Of a DNA stretch of 64,000 nucleotides, positions 52,044 to 63,775 are shown in pieces. Source of the stretch: Helichrysum umbraculigerum (taxonomy: Eukaryota; Streptophyta; Magnoliopsida; Asterales; Asteraceae). Every line of letters begins with the position of its first letter. The stretch's first letter is position 1. Location: the NCBI GenBank assembly GCA_949592205.1, contig CATIUR010000001.1:242470250-242534249 (forward strand), in the 5' to 3' direction. The notes beneath the pieces were generated by a model that worked only from the letters and a program-made list of their open reading frames with translations, searched no databases and had not been told where the DNA came from. A program made the translations under genes and the position numbers.

Positions 52044-55000
52044 AAGGAGATTTCGTCCTCGAAATCTCGCTATGACAAAAAAGAGTCGGATATCGAACTC
52101 TCATACTATCCTCCGTCTCCCAAGTGAGATTGGAGCCCAAGCTGTGTTTCCATTCGACCAAAACCATAGGAATTTGCTTCTTTCTAAGTTTGGTCACTTT
52201 TCTGTCTAATAGTTTAACAGGCTCTTCTATTAACTTTCTATTCTGGTCAACTCTTAGGTCGTGCAATGGAAGGATTTGGGATTGATTTTCCACATTACAT
52301 TTCCTTAAATAACAAACGTTAAAAGTATCATGAATACCAGATAATTCAGGAGGAAGATCTAAGACAACCGTTTGGTCATTAACAACTTGCTTTACTTTAA
52401 ATGGGCCAATAAATCTAGGGGCTAGTTTTCCTCGTTTCCCAAAACGAATAACACCTTTCCATGGTGAAACTTTCAAATATACCATTTCACCTTCAACGAA
52501 TGATATCGAACGACGACGTGGGTCAGCATACTGCTTTTGTCTATCTCTGGCAGCTTTCAATCTTTCACGAGCAATAGACACTTTATCGGCAGTAACTTGA
52601 ACAATGTCGGGACCGGAAAATTGTTTCTCTCCAGCTTCAAGCCAACAAGTAGGAGTTCGACAACGGCGACCATAAAGCATTTCATATGGCGGCATACCGA
52701 TGCTAGAATGATATGAATTATTGTAGGCAAATTCTACCAAAGGCAAGTGTGAATCCCAAGAACCGTCATATTCAAGAATACAAGCACGTAACATATCCTC
52801 CAGTGTTTGAATTGTTCTTTCTGATTACCCATCGGTCTGAGGATGATAAGCAGTACTTAAATTCACACGAGTACCCAATTCATGTTGAAGACTTCGCCAG
52901 AAATGAGAAATAAATCGAGAATCACGATCCGAGACAATCGATAAAGGAATACCATGGCGAGAGACAATTTCATTAATATATAATTGGGCCAATCGAGATA
53001 AAGATGCCGTCTCACTGGTAGCAAGAAAATGAGCACTTTTTGTCAATCTATCAACGATAACCCAGACCATATCATTACCACGGGATGTTCTAGGAAGCTT
53101 GGTGACAAAATCCATAGTCAAATTCTCCCATTTCCATTCAGGAATCTCTAACTGCCGTAAAGAACCATAAGGCTTTTGGTGTTCGGCTTTGACTTGGGAA
53201 CAGATATGACAAGACTCAACAATACGTGCCACGTCAGTTTTCATTGTTGGCCACCAATACAGGGGTTTCAAATCATTGTACATCTTTGTGCTTCCTGGGT
53301 GAATCGATAACCGAGACTTATGAGCTTCATTTAAAATTAACTCTCGAAGACCACAAAATAATGGAACCCAAACACGAGATTGAAAAGTTTTCAAACCTCG
53401 AGAATCCTCAATCAATAAGTCTTTTCTCTTTAACATTATTTCAAACTTCAAATTATGATCTAATATGGCTTCGGACTGTGCAGCTTTTAACTGATTCATT
53501 AAGTCAGAGGAAATTTCTAATCGCATAAAACAAACTTTATCAGAAATACTCTTTCGGCTCAGTGCATCTGCAACTACATTGGCTTTACCCGGATGATATT
53601 GGATTTCGCAATCATAGTCTTTAATTAATTATAACCAACGGTGCTGCCTCATATTCATTTTTTTTTAGTAAATACATACTGTAAGCTTTTTTGATCAGTA
53701 CAGATTACACACCTGGTGCCATACAAATAATGCCTCCAAATCTTTAAGGCAAAAACAATAGCTGCTAATTCCAAATCGTGTGTAGGATAATTTACCTCAT
53801 GTGTTTTCAATTGCCTAGAAGCATAAGCAATCACTCGTTCTCGTTGCATTAAAACTGCACCAAATCCAGCATAGGAAGCATCGCAGTAAACAACAAAATC
53901 TTCTGAACCATCCGGTAACGCCAAAACTGGAGCCTGACATAACAACTGTTTTAATGTCTGAAAAGCTGACTCTTGTTGATCATTCCATTGAAATTTAACA
54001 TCCTTGCGAGTTAATTTAGTTAAGGGTCCCGCAATTTTTGAAAAATCTTTAATAAACTTTCGATAATATCCAGCAAGACCCAGAAAACTCTTAATTTCAG
54101 AAGGATTCTTGGGAGCATTCCAATGCATAACTGCTTCTACTTTAGATGGAACCACTTTTACTCCATCCTTGCAAATAATGTGACCCAGAAACTGAACTTC
54201 TCGAAGCCAGAACTCGCATTTGGAAAACTTTGCATAAAGCTGTTCTCTTTTCAAGATTTCAAGAATCATTCTCAAATGCATAGCATGATCAGATTCAGAC
54301 TTGGAGTATATTAGAATATCATCAATAAAAACGATCACGAACTTATCCAAAAATGGCCGACAAACCCGATTCATTAAATCCATGAAAACTGCAGGAGCAT
54401 TAGTCAAACCGAAAGGCATAACCAAAAATTCATAATGGCCGTACCTTGTACGAAAAGCGGTCTTTGGAATATCCTCATCACTTACCCGAACTTGATGATA
54501 TCCTTATCTTAGATCAATTTTAGAGAAATAAGATGTCCCTTGGAGCTGATCAAATAACTCATCAATTCTAAGCAAAGGATATTTGTTTTTAACAGTTCTT
54601 TTATTTAACTCCCGATAATCGATACACATGCGAAGGGTACCGTCTTTCTTTTTAACAAACAGAACAGGAGCACCCCAGGGAGAAGAACTTGGTCTGATAA
54701 AACCTTTATCTAACAAATCCTGTATTTGATTCATCATTTCTCTAATTTCAGAGGGAGCTAATCTATAGGGAGACTTAGCTACAGGATTCGAACCAGGAAT
54801 TAAATCAATGTGGTATTCTACATCTCTTACAGGAGGTAACCCGGGTAATTCGTTAGGAAACACCTCCGGGTATTCAGAAACCACCCGAATATCAGAGACA
54901 GATTTCTTTTCTAGTTGAACATCTACCACATAAGTCAAAAAGGATTCACAGCCTTTGCCAGAGATTTTCTAGCTTTCATTAATGTGATTAAAGGAATATG

Positions 55001-55450
55001 GCTGCCTTCCCGTTCGCCTTGAGCCACGATATATTACTCATTGGAAATTGGGATTTTCACAAGTTTTCTATGACAATCTATATTAGCCTTATGATGGCTC
55101 AACCAATCCATACCCAAAACCGCATCAAACCCGGGAATAGGCATTAATAAGAAAGAAACCGAAAAAGTACAACTTTCAATCAAAATATGTGCTCCGGTTA
55201 CCGATGTGGTAACATGAACCATTTTACCACTAGCAACCTCTACTTCAATAGGATTTGTAATCACAGAGGGAATCAGATTCAGTTTATCACAGAAACCAAC
55301 AGAAATAAATGAGCAGTTAGCTCAAGAATCAAATAACACACGTGCTGGTACTGAGTTTATAAGGAATGTACCAGTGATCACATCCTCAGTGTGAATAGCC
55401 TCATCCACTGTCATCTGAAAAGCACGGCTTGTTGCAGGAGGCGGATTCTT
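52042..55450 (-). pseudogene. Broken pol of Tekay-like copy 2 (protease, RT, RNase H, integrase, chromodomain)
   Basis: Minus-strand pol with all expected domains but several lesions. Protease: AGF-free region with LFDS followed by TGA (about 55325) in place of the Gly of the D-S/T-G active site, then GFDAVLGMDWLSHH. A frame change lies before the RT. RT (54938 to about 54100) has RMCIDYRELNK, then TAA after FSKIDLR (~54505), then FGLTNAP and VFIDDILIYS. RNase H has VVYCDASYAGFGAVL and QLKTHEVNYPTHDLEL. A second frame change follows FTKK (~53657). Integrase (53526-52042) has CHICSQVKAEHQKPYG, TMDFVTKLP and SIVSDRDSRF, then TAA after HPQTDG (~52825), then SERTIQTLEDML. The C-terminus (IPMVLVEW...LTWETEDSM) is chromodomain-like. 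Confidence 0.9.
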
Positions 55451-56575
55451 TCATTTCTGCCCAGATGATGACGACCCACCAACCACTCCTGATCCCTCAG
55501 TCTTCGCTTCAGGACATTGACCAACACGGTGCCACTCTTTATGACAATTCCAGCACACGTGTCTAGGAAAAACACAATTTTGAATTTCGTGACCAAAACC
55601 TCCACATTTAACACATCGATTCGTTTGAGGAGTACAAGGTCCATGATGTCGAGCTCTACAATTATTACACCAATTTGGACGATTACTCGAAACACTTTCC
55701 ACACTTTTTCCTTTATTTTGCTGTTGACCTTGCCAATTTTGCTTTCCTTTCCCAGAATTATTACTTTTGGAACGTTGTGCAAACCTTTCCTTATTTTGCT
55801 GTGCTCGACCTCTTATATCGCTATCAGCTGCACGCGCTAAATTAAATGCCTGGGGAAGAGTACCAGCAAGTCTCACAGTGGTGCGATAATGATGTGGCAG
55901 AGTTCCAACAAAATGCTGAATCTTTGTTCTTTCATCGGGAACCCACTGATTTACAAACCTCAATTTCTCCGAAAATTGATTAATTAAATCATCTATTGAC
56001 ATTTTCTCAGTTAATTGCAAATCCATAAACTCTTGTCGAGTTTTAGTCATTTCAAATTCGGAGCAGAATTGCTTACAAATTTCAATATGAAAGTCCGTCC
56101 ATCTGATTGAAGCTTTTTGTTGTGGTGTTAACGTTGCGGTAACTGAATCCCACCATGACATGGCTAATCCCTTTAATAACTGAACCGCATATGGAACTTT
56201 AAACTCTTCTTCACATTGAACCACTTCAAACTTCCTTTCCACGTCTCGAAGCCAATCCAAAGTAACAGCTGGATTAGAACTCCCAAAATACTCAGATGGT
56301 TTGCTTGACATAAAAGTCTTAAACGAACAACCCTTTTTATGAGGTGATGGAGTCTGTGAAGATGGAGGTGAAGATCTCAATTGTTGTTCATGTAAATATT
56401 GTTGTCTTAAGGCTCTTAATCCGATTACTTCATCCTCTAATTTATGCATGTACTCACTTTGATCAACATCACTTTCAGGAGGAAGAGAAGTACCCGTTTG
56501 ATTTTGGTTTCCTGGAGGTATCTCAGTCTCTGGAGTTTGATTATGAGTGGTGGTTGGTTGTACATAATCTGCCAT
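55451..56575 (-). CDS. Gag of Tekay-like copy 2 (open, ends at a premature TGA)
   Basis: A 374-residue capsid/nucleocapsid protein on the minus strand, starting ATGGCAGATTATGTACAACC about 160 bases from the primer binding site. The retrotrans_gag domain covers about residues 90-250 (YFGSSNPAVTLDWLRDVERK, YAVQLLKGLAMSWWDSV, RTKIQHFVGTLPHHYR). Three CCHC-type knuckles follow (CNNCRARHHGPC, CVKCGGFGHEIQNC, CWNCHKEWHRVGQC). The TGA at 55451 is followed in the same frame by protease sequence, so it probably cuts an originally continuous gag-pol frame. Confidence 0.88.
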   Translation of the reverse strand: MADYVQPTTTHNQTPETEIPPGNQNQTGTSLPPESDVDQSEYMHKLEDEVIGLRALRQQYLHEQQLRSSPPSSQTPSPHKKGCSFKTFMSSKPSEYFGSSNPAVTLDWLRDVERKFEVVQCEEEFKVPYAVQLLKGLAMSWWDSVTATLTPQQKASIRWTDFHIEICKQFCSEFEMTKTRQEFMDLQLTEKMSIDDLINQFSEKLRFVNQWVPDERTKIQHFVGTLPHHYRTTVRLAGTLPQAFNLARAADSDIRGRAQQNKERFAQRSKSNNSGKGKQNWQGQQQNKGKSVESVSSNRPNWCNNCRARHHGPCTPQTNRCVKCGGFGHEIQNCVFPRHVCWNCHKEWHRVGQCPEAKTEGSGVVGGSSSSGQK

Positions 56576-56733
56576 CTGTATTCAAAACAACAAACTCACA
56601 GTTCGTTAATGGTTAGTACCTAACATACTAACAAATTGTTAATTCATACTAATCCCCACACTTAGAATGTTTGGCGTACACAAATAGATTTGGGATTGTA
56701 CACCTTACTAATGTACACTTCGCCCAAACTTAT

Positions 56734-56745
56734 GCTCTGATACCA
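56734..56745 (-). other. Primer binding site of Tekay-like copy 2 (initiator tRNA-Met type)
   Basis: On the minus strand TGGTATCAGAGC lies three bases inside the 5' LTR edge. Confidence 0.88.
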
Positions 56746-56748
56746 ATT

Positions 56749-57659
56749 TATAACACCCCATTTTTTTTTTTAAACCTGGAAGCGTTGGATAAACATGCAC
56801 ATATATAATACATTATCAAAACCCTGTACTACATCGTAATACATATAATAATTACACATAAAATCAAAAGATTTTAAGTTTAGGTGTTATAAGTTACATA
56901 ATCATACTTAAAACATAGTTCAAAACTATCAGAGTAATGAGTTGCCAAAACATTCTTCCAAGTCCAACTTCTTGCCATAAGCAAATCAAAATAAACAACC
57001 TGCAAGAAGTTTAAGCGGTGGGATTAGCACGAAGCTAAGTGAATAGACTTATAGCAATCAGTCTAACTTAGCAATAATAATCAGTTTACAGCAATTAGCA
57101 TGGTAAACACAATATCAGAGAGGATCGGTGGTTCTTGAGGTAACCCTCATGCCGCGGTGGCCCTCAAGAACGCTTATAACCAACTGTATTTGGCCGATAC
57201 AAGAAACCGATAAGCTAATGTACTATTTACTCACACAATACAGTTTCCTTAACAACACATGTGCAAGAACCTGTATTGGCCAATTAATAGTAGCCTTAAG
57301 CCCAAAAGCATCTTGACCTCTCATCAAACACATATACGCACATGGCAATATAGCATATTATTAATAATAATTGGGCATCATGACAGGCAACAGTATAATC
57401 AGTAAACCACAATTACTTGTTGTAACCTTAATCATTACAACTAAATTATACCGAGAGTGTAAATCCACTCACCTGTCCTTTCAAGCCTTCAACTCAAAGA
57501 TCTTATATTATTGAGTCCTTGGATTATCTGAAATTCAATAGAACAAACTGAAATCATTAACTGTTTCCAGATATCCATAAGAATATAAAATTACATCAAT
57601 TATCCAAACTTTGACACTTTAGTTAATCACAATTCAACACCTACATTGGTACTAAACAC

Positions 57660-57727
<68 letters not shown>

Positions 57728-58863
57728 CAGGAATAAGTACTTTCTCGATATCACAAATAAAATGCAAGATCGTGCAGGTATTATAAGTTAATATGTAAAA
57801 TTTCAAGTTCTGTTCAAGAGGTGGAATCCGCCCGGATTCAAAGGAATCCGCCGGATTCCGACGAATACGCCCCGGATTCCAGTGAATACGCCGGATTCCC
57901 AAGCAACTTTAGCCCAGTCTTTTGATCAGAACAATTTTAAGGGAATACGATCTTGAATACACCCTTGAATCCGCCAAGATTCCAATGAATCCGCCGGATT
58001 CAGAGGAATCCGTCCGGATTCCCGTGCACATCAGACCTGCACAGATTGCAGATTTCCTGCACAACTCAAACTCGAACCAAAAACTTCAAAATGACCAAAG
58101 TTCAGTTTCTATCAATTTCTGGACTTAGTTTAAGCATCAAATAACCTCTATGAACATGTGGTAACATCAAGCAACAACTATTATCAATTAAATTCATCAA
58201 TTCATGATTTACCTTATGAACACATAAACCCTAACTTTGTTAATCAATCAAACTTATGAATTCAACAATAAGAGTAACATATAAACATCACATAATCTTC
58301 AATCATTCATCATATCTCAATTTACAACCTCAACTTCATATCAAATTCAAGAATTAATCAATTTCTCATAAAATCACTTATGAACTTAAATGGAATTTAC
58401 TTACAAGTACAAGGTATTGAGATGATGATGATGATGAGCAACTGATAATGATGATTGAAGAACTTGAATCAAACACAAGAACTAGTTTTATTTAATTTCT
58501 TGTTAGGGTTTTAGGTTAAAGAGTGTTTTGAAGATGCAAGAATTAAGGAAAAGAAGAAATGGAGGTAAAAAGGAGGTCGGCCTCCATATAACCGACTCCC
58601 AAAATTTTGGGTATTTTATACCCGTCTCAAATCTATTGTCCGGAACCTAAATATCAATTGCGAGAAACTTATTTTATTGTACCGTCAGCTATAACTATTT
58701 AAAACAAACAATATTTCACTAGTCACAATTTACCAATTGACCAAATTATTTAAGTTTCACATAAACATATAATGGTACTTAATTATTTATAACATAGGAA
58801 ATAAAAATATAATAATAAAGGAAATTACCAGTTTATCCCTAGGCCCAAGGAGTGGATGTTACA
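56749..58863 (-). repeat. Tekay-like copy 2, 5' LTR
   Basis: 2115 bp, uninterrupted. On the minus strand TGTAACATCC... to ...GGGTGTTATA. It holds the (TA)n run at 57662-57727 and the GAATCCG/CGGATTC palindrome cluster at 57823-58025. It shows the empty insertion site of the Athila-like element (CTTGAGGTAACCCTC near 57137). Confidence 0.92.
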
Positions 58864-60292
58864 ATAAGTCTTCCATCGAAAGTTTCTTATGTAAATGTTG
58901 AAGTTAGTAGAAAAGTTGAAGAGAAAGTTCAAGAAACTGTTGAGGTTGAGGTTGAAGGTGAGGTTGTGACAGTGAGTGTGTCTGATGATCTTTTTTCACC
59001 GTATTGTTGCAAGGAAGTGTCCGTTGTTTCAAAGTTGGCAGTGGAAGAGGAGAGATTGTGTAGGTTCATATTTAGTGCATATCAACCTGTGAGGTATTTT
59101 TTTCCGTTTTAATATTTATATGTTTTTAATGTTTGTTATAGCTGCATTTTCACTTTTCATTTTTTATTTTTATGCAGCCGTGTTTTTTTCTCGAATTATT
59201 GTTCTCATCTTGATTTGCAATCTTTGGAGACAATGCATCCTGGATTTTCAGTAGCTGCATCTGTTATTAATGTGTGGACTCAGATAATGAATTATGAAGA
59301 ATACTTAAGAGAGTCATCTGAAGAATGTATCGGGCGTGTATTCTGTGATACTTCAACATTGGTATAATTTTTATGCTTTAATTTTTGTTTTTGTTATAAC
59401 TATGTGGTTTTGAATAACTTTTTGTATATTGTTTCGCTTCCTAGACATACAATGTGATTGATGTGCATCGTGATCAAACCCGTGCTACATCAGAATTTCA
59501 ACAAAGTGTTAGATCAAGTTTGATGCAAACCTTAAGTACAGATATGAGTAAAACAGCTTTGGTATTTTTCTATCTTGGTGCTCAATATTTTTTTTCACAA
59601 ACGGTGATTCTTATTTTTTTTTTTAATTAAATTCATAATTGGTTTTATCAGGTGCTTTTTCCAATATCCTTGCCGATACTGATTGGGTCAACCACTCTTA
59701 ATCATTACTATTTGGTTTGTTTTAATTTGAATGATCCTGGCATTTTTATCATTGATAGTATCAAATCTGAGCATAATGATATCTTCTGAAGATATAGGAA
59801 TTTGCCTAACACTCTTGTAAGTTTTTTTCTTTTCTTTTTTAATTTAGTTTATATAGGTGTTTTTATGATGATATTTTATATACTTTTTTTTATAACCAGC
59901 GTATGATGTTCTGTGAGTACCTTGGTACGGTTCAAAAGCATCCCAATACATTTGAGTTGATGTCAAAGGACATAAAAGTTGTTGATGTTGAGTGGGCAAG
60001 TAAAGATAACTATGTAGACTGCGGGATTTTTCTGATGAAACATTTGGAGTGTTGCAAAGACAATATTGTCAATGATTTGAAGAACCAATTCAATATTGAA
60101 TGTCTGGAGAAACAGGTTGCAGATTTGAGGAAAAAGTTTCTTGCTAAGATCCTCCTATGTGATTTCAATGATGATGTTCAGTGGGTGAAAGATGCAGTAG
60201 TAGCGTATGACAAACTCGATCCCGAGTTTCGGTTGAAGAACAAGTTGTCTTCAAATGTCAATGTTGGGAAGCGTGTGCTTAGGAGGAGCTAG
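58864..60292 (+). pseudogene. Ulp1-type cysteine protease gene (C48-like), 3' exons, interrupted by the retrotransposon nest
   Basis: Five exon pieces join in frame with GT-AG introns: 58864-59093, 59178-59361, 59445-59561, 59652-59816 and 59900-60292. The product resembles plant Ulp1/SUMO-protease C-terminal domains: SHLDLQSLETMHPGF, VINVWTQIMNYEEYLRES, then HYYLVCFNLND (expected catalytic His), FIIDSIK (Asp) and NYVDCGIFLMKHLE (Cys). The Gln normally a few residues before the Cys is replaced (WASKDNYVDCG). A TGA at 59787-59789 truncates the frame within exon 4. Upstream coding sequence continues at 25243-25466 across the insertion. Such domains occur both in host genes and in MULE- or other transposon-borne Ulp1 genes; I cannot tell which this was. 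The ATG at 58852 is LTR sequence, not a true start. Confidence 0.8.
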
Positions 60293-61555
60293 TTTCTAAA
60301 TGTTATGTTTTTTAAGTACTTTGTGTTAGTACTATGTGTTTTTGATAATCGTTTTGTGGTTGTTATCTTTTGGACAATTACGGTATGTGTTTTGTATCTG
60401 ACTTTGTGTTAATTGGATCATGTTGGTAACTGTTAAGTGTTTGTGACTTAGGTTTGTAATGATTTTGCAAGTTTTGTAGCTGTTGGCAGTTTATATAACA
60501 TTTTTGTTTTACTGCATTTTTTATAAAATATACTGCATTTTAACGTCTACTGCATTTTATTAAAATCCACTGCATTTTTATAAATCTACTGCATTCGACT
60601 TAATCAGATTGGGTTCTTTGCTAATGACTTGCAAGAATTGATCCACTTATCTTCTTATGCGTAAGTACATCAACTAATCAACGATACTGAGTATTGTGTC
60701 CATGACAAGTGGTTAATTAGCAACTGCTTATGGGATTTTGGATTATGCAGAACAAAGTATTTTAGTTCACGACAACTTCAAACAAAAAGTATGCAACGTA
60801 AATAAAGTTAACACATAATAGTAATTTTTTTAATATTTTGTGTATCTGTATTTTTTTTCAAAAGCTAATTTAGTAACAATGTATCACAAACCTAAACGAG
60901 CATTGATCTCGAGCATTTGATTTTAGTTCTGAAAATGGGTAAATGAATCCCATTATTTGAATCACATTAATTTAGATTTCTTTCCTTAAAAAAGAAAAAG
61001 AATAAAAAACAAGTTTAATTTCTTGAAAAAACTCATCAATTTATATTTCTTTCCCAATTTAATTTTAAAAAACCCCCGATTCTAATTTCTCGATAAATTC
61101 CATAATTTACCTCTTTGTCATTAGGAATCATAGTTTTGAAATTCGGATCGGACCAACCTTGTGAATCCGGGAACCAAATGTCACACTAGTCGAATGTACT
61201 TGATCAGACCACTCAAAGTAAACTATTCGTTATTATTAAACATAGTAATACCAGACCAGGTCAGTTAATTAGTAAGAGACACACATTAGAAAACAAACAG
61301 TTTAATTACAAACAACATTAGTTACCTAAATTTTTTTTAGTTATACTTAACACATTAAGTTACCACATACTTACTTAAATACAGTAACAATACACAATAA
61401 GATATAACAGTAAAACATTACAAATGCAATAATACATGTATACTTTTGATGAAGCATTTCATGGCTTTTAAATCGTCAATCATATCCTTAAAAATTTTTG
61501 AATCAAATATGATAGTTAAAGTCCTTACAAACGAACGACGAAAATGAGTTACACT
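60293..61555. other. 3' flank of the Ulp1-like gene, intergenic, with ACTGCATTTT repeats
   Basis: No gene recognised. Five copies of [TC]ACTGCATTTT-type words in about 85 bases (60513-60597) form a short degenerate tandem repeat. The rest is AT-rich. Confidence 0.5.
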
Positions 61556-61888
61556 TACACTCTGTTCCACAGTTTTAAATGGAATGAAATGAAAAGAAGA
61601 TAACAGTAATGTATAGGATGGAAAAGAAGAGAAGTGATTATAAATTTAATTTTAGTGTTCCTCACTTGGAAGGAAGAGAAGTGAAAGTAAAAAAAAACAA
61701 ACGTGAAAATTGCTTCCCTTCCTCAAATCTGTCCAAATTGAGAGGATTGTTAGGAAAGAAAATCTTCAACAATTCACCCTCCCCTTCTTTTCTTTTCTGT
61801 CAATAAAAAACTGCGAAACATATATTCTTTTCCCACTTCTTTCCAAAGTTTTTATTTTCTCTCCATATTAATTCTCTGGAACAGAGCC
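61556..61888. repeat. Possible MITE with CTCTGTTCCA/TGGAACAGAG ends between direct repeats
   Basis: CTCTGTTCCA near 61560 and its complement TGGAACAGAG near 61877 bracket about 330 bases. A ~38-base direct repeat (ATATGATAGTTAAAGTCCTT... with CGAACGACGAAAA) occurs just outside on both sides, at about 61509 and 61935. No short exact TSD was found, so the element is tentative. Confidence 0.4.
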
Positions 61889-61979
61889 TTAGAGTATTAG
61901 TATTTGAAGAAAGTTCGGTACAATATAAAATAGGATACCATATATGATAGTTAAAGTCCTTACAAAACGAACGACGAAA

Positions 61980-62680
61980 AGGAGAATGTGGAAGTTCAAA
62001 ACTTTAGACACTATATGAAAATTCATTATCGGTCCAAACTTGGAATGCATGTTTATACTCAATTGAGTTGATTTTGATGAAGATAATCGCAAAGACAGCA
62101 ACAGATTAACATGTGTATTCAGTATGTGGATTATGAATTTTGAATGGTAAAATAATCGACGGGTAATTAACAAATTATTGAGGACGCGGGGAAGCCGAGT
62201 AAATTTGAAAATATAAAGGTTAGTTTGAGATATAGCCGACCATATAATGAATGGTTTTGCAATTGAATAATTGTGGGGCATTTAGTCTGGCTAATTAGAT
62301 AATGACAACCTAATATAGTATCATTAGGATTTACGATGTCATCATTTAAATAAACTTTCAATTAATCGATTAGAGCCCTTACCTTTTCCTAACTCAAAAA
62401 TTAAGCCCCCTTACTCTAAATTAGTAATTTAATAAAATTACTTTTACAATTAATTTAGTTTTATACAATTAATATATCACAATGATTACAAACAAGTAAT
62501 ATACGGAATAACTTTTTTTTTAATCCACTTATATTATAATTATAAATATAAATTGTATTAATTTTTTTTTTTTAAATCTACTCTGTATAACTCATCCTCG
62601 ATGTGTAATGATTTCTAAAAGTAAAAAAATTCCCCATGTTTCGTCCATTCGTTTGCATGAGGTTAATTTTTATTAATATT
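61980..62680. other. Intergenic AT-rich DNA, nothing recognised
   Basis: I see no gene, RNA or structured repeat. Occasional T-runs only. Confidence 0.4.
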
Positions 62681-62681
62681 T

Positions 62682-62877
62682 GGATTAGGATTAAGATTAG
62701 GGTATAATTAATTATACTGTCATCATGTCCCTAAATTTTAGCCAATCCGATGAAATTAGACAATTTGATTGGCCAATTAGGATTAGGATTAAGATTAGGG
62801 TATAATTAATTATGATGTCATCATGTCCCTAAATTTTAGCCAATTTGATGAAATTAGACAATTTGATTGGCCAATTG
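62682..62877. repeat. Tandem duplication of a 98-bp unit
   Basis: The unit containing TTAGGGTATAATTAATTAT and GTCATCATGTCCCTAAATTT occurs twice with a period of 98 bp (GGG of GATTAGGGTATA at 62700 and 62798). Only a few substitutions separate them, so the duplication is recent. Confidence 0.85.
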
Positions 62878-62918
62878 AATTTTTGATGACATCATTAGGT
62901 GTTTTCTTATATTATATA

Positions 62919-62954
62919 TATTATTATTATTATATTATTATTATTATATTATTA

Positions 62955-63045
<91 letters not shown>
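62919..63045. repeat. (ATT)n microsatellite
   Basis: About 125 bases of ATT repeat, interrupted only in the first ~45 bases. Such runs are prone to length change. Confidence 0.95.
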
Positions 63046-63046
<1 letters not shown>

Positions 63047-63286
63047 TTAATTTAATAATAATAAGATTAAGTAGATATTTTGTTACTTATGATGAAGAAA
63101 TTCGGTGACAACTCGTCATTTGTGTAGTTTCACGTAAAACGTGTTCATAACTTGATTACAAATTGAAAGTTTGATATCTTACATTAAAAATTTATAGTAG
63201 CTTTCTTCGTCATGAGTATAATACCTTAACTTAAATAAGTGAAAAGTATAGTACAATTTTCCTTTTTCTCGATGACAAATTAACAA

Positions 63287-63766
63287 GGGCTTAGTATCTA
63301 AAAATGCATCCTACTTTGACCAAATCTCTAAGTTATGTATCCACCTAAAATCGTCTCTAAATCATGTATCCAACTTGTTAAAACTCATAATCAGTATTAT
63401 GCATGGAAGACTTGTTTAGACCAATAGCCGGTTACAATATAAATGTGGCATGCTGAGTGGACTAAGTGAGTGAGTTGACTGCCAGGTAATTCAGTCCAGA
63501 TCATTTCCCGCCAAAAACATTTTACACTTCTTTATTTTATTTAAGTAAAATTAAAAAGAAAAGATAAGATATTATCTCTTTTACACACTCACTTAGTCCA
63601 CTCAGCATGCCACGTTTATATTGTAATCGGCTATTGGTCTATATAAGTCATCCATAACATGATTATGAGTTTTAACAAGTTGGATACATGCTTTAAAAAC
63701 GATTTTAGGTATATACATAACTTAGAGATTTGGTTAAAGTTGGATACATTTTTGGATACTAAGCCC
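63287..63766. mobile_element. MULE-type MITE, ~190-bp terminal inverted repeats, 9-bp TSD
   Basis: The 480-bp element starts GGGCTTAGTATC and ends GATACTAAGCCC. Inverted similarity extends about 190 bases inward, including CCAAATCTCTAAGTTATGTA and GGCATGCTGAGTGGACTAAG. The 9-bp direct repeat AATTAACAA is at 63278-63286 and 63767-63775. Ends differ from those of the GAGTAAATT elements at 1357 and 3400, so this is a separate MULE family. Non-coding. Confidence 0.88.
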
Positions 63767-63775
63767 AATTAACAA

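Larger units (their letters stand above)
25467..58863 (-). mobile_element. Ty3/Gypsy chromovirus (Tekay-like copy 2), structurally complete, disrupted by nested insertions
   Basis: A minus-strand element with LTRs of about 2.1 kb at both ends. Its 3' LTR is split into 25467-25868 and 50317-52029 by the Athila-like insertions. TSD ATAAG (both flanks share ATAAGT) is at 25462-25466 and 58864-58868. Without the nested DNA the element is about 8.9 kb. On the minus strand the order is 5' LTR, tRNA-Met primer binding site, gag, protease, RT, RNase H, integrase with chromodomain-like end, polypurine tract, 3' LTR. The coding region has several stops and two frame changes, so it is dead. The LTR copies differ by roughly 30 positions by eye (~1.5%). 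Confidence 0.92.

Noticed and set aside
58852..58863. ATG at 58852 as the start of the Ulp1-like coding region
   Set aside because: These bases belong to the Tekay-like LTR edge; the true frame comes from upstream of the insertion at 25466.
62823..63108. ORFs rich in Tyr and Ile
   Set aside because: They are translations of the ATT microsatellite.
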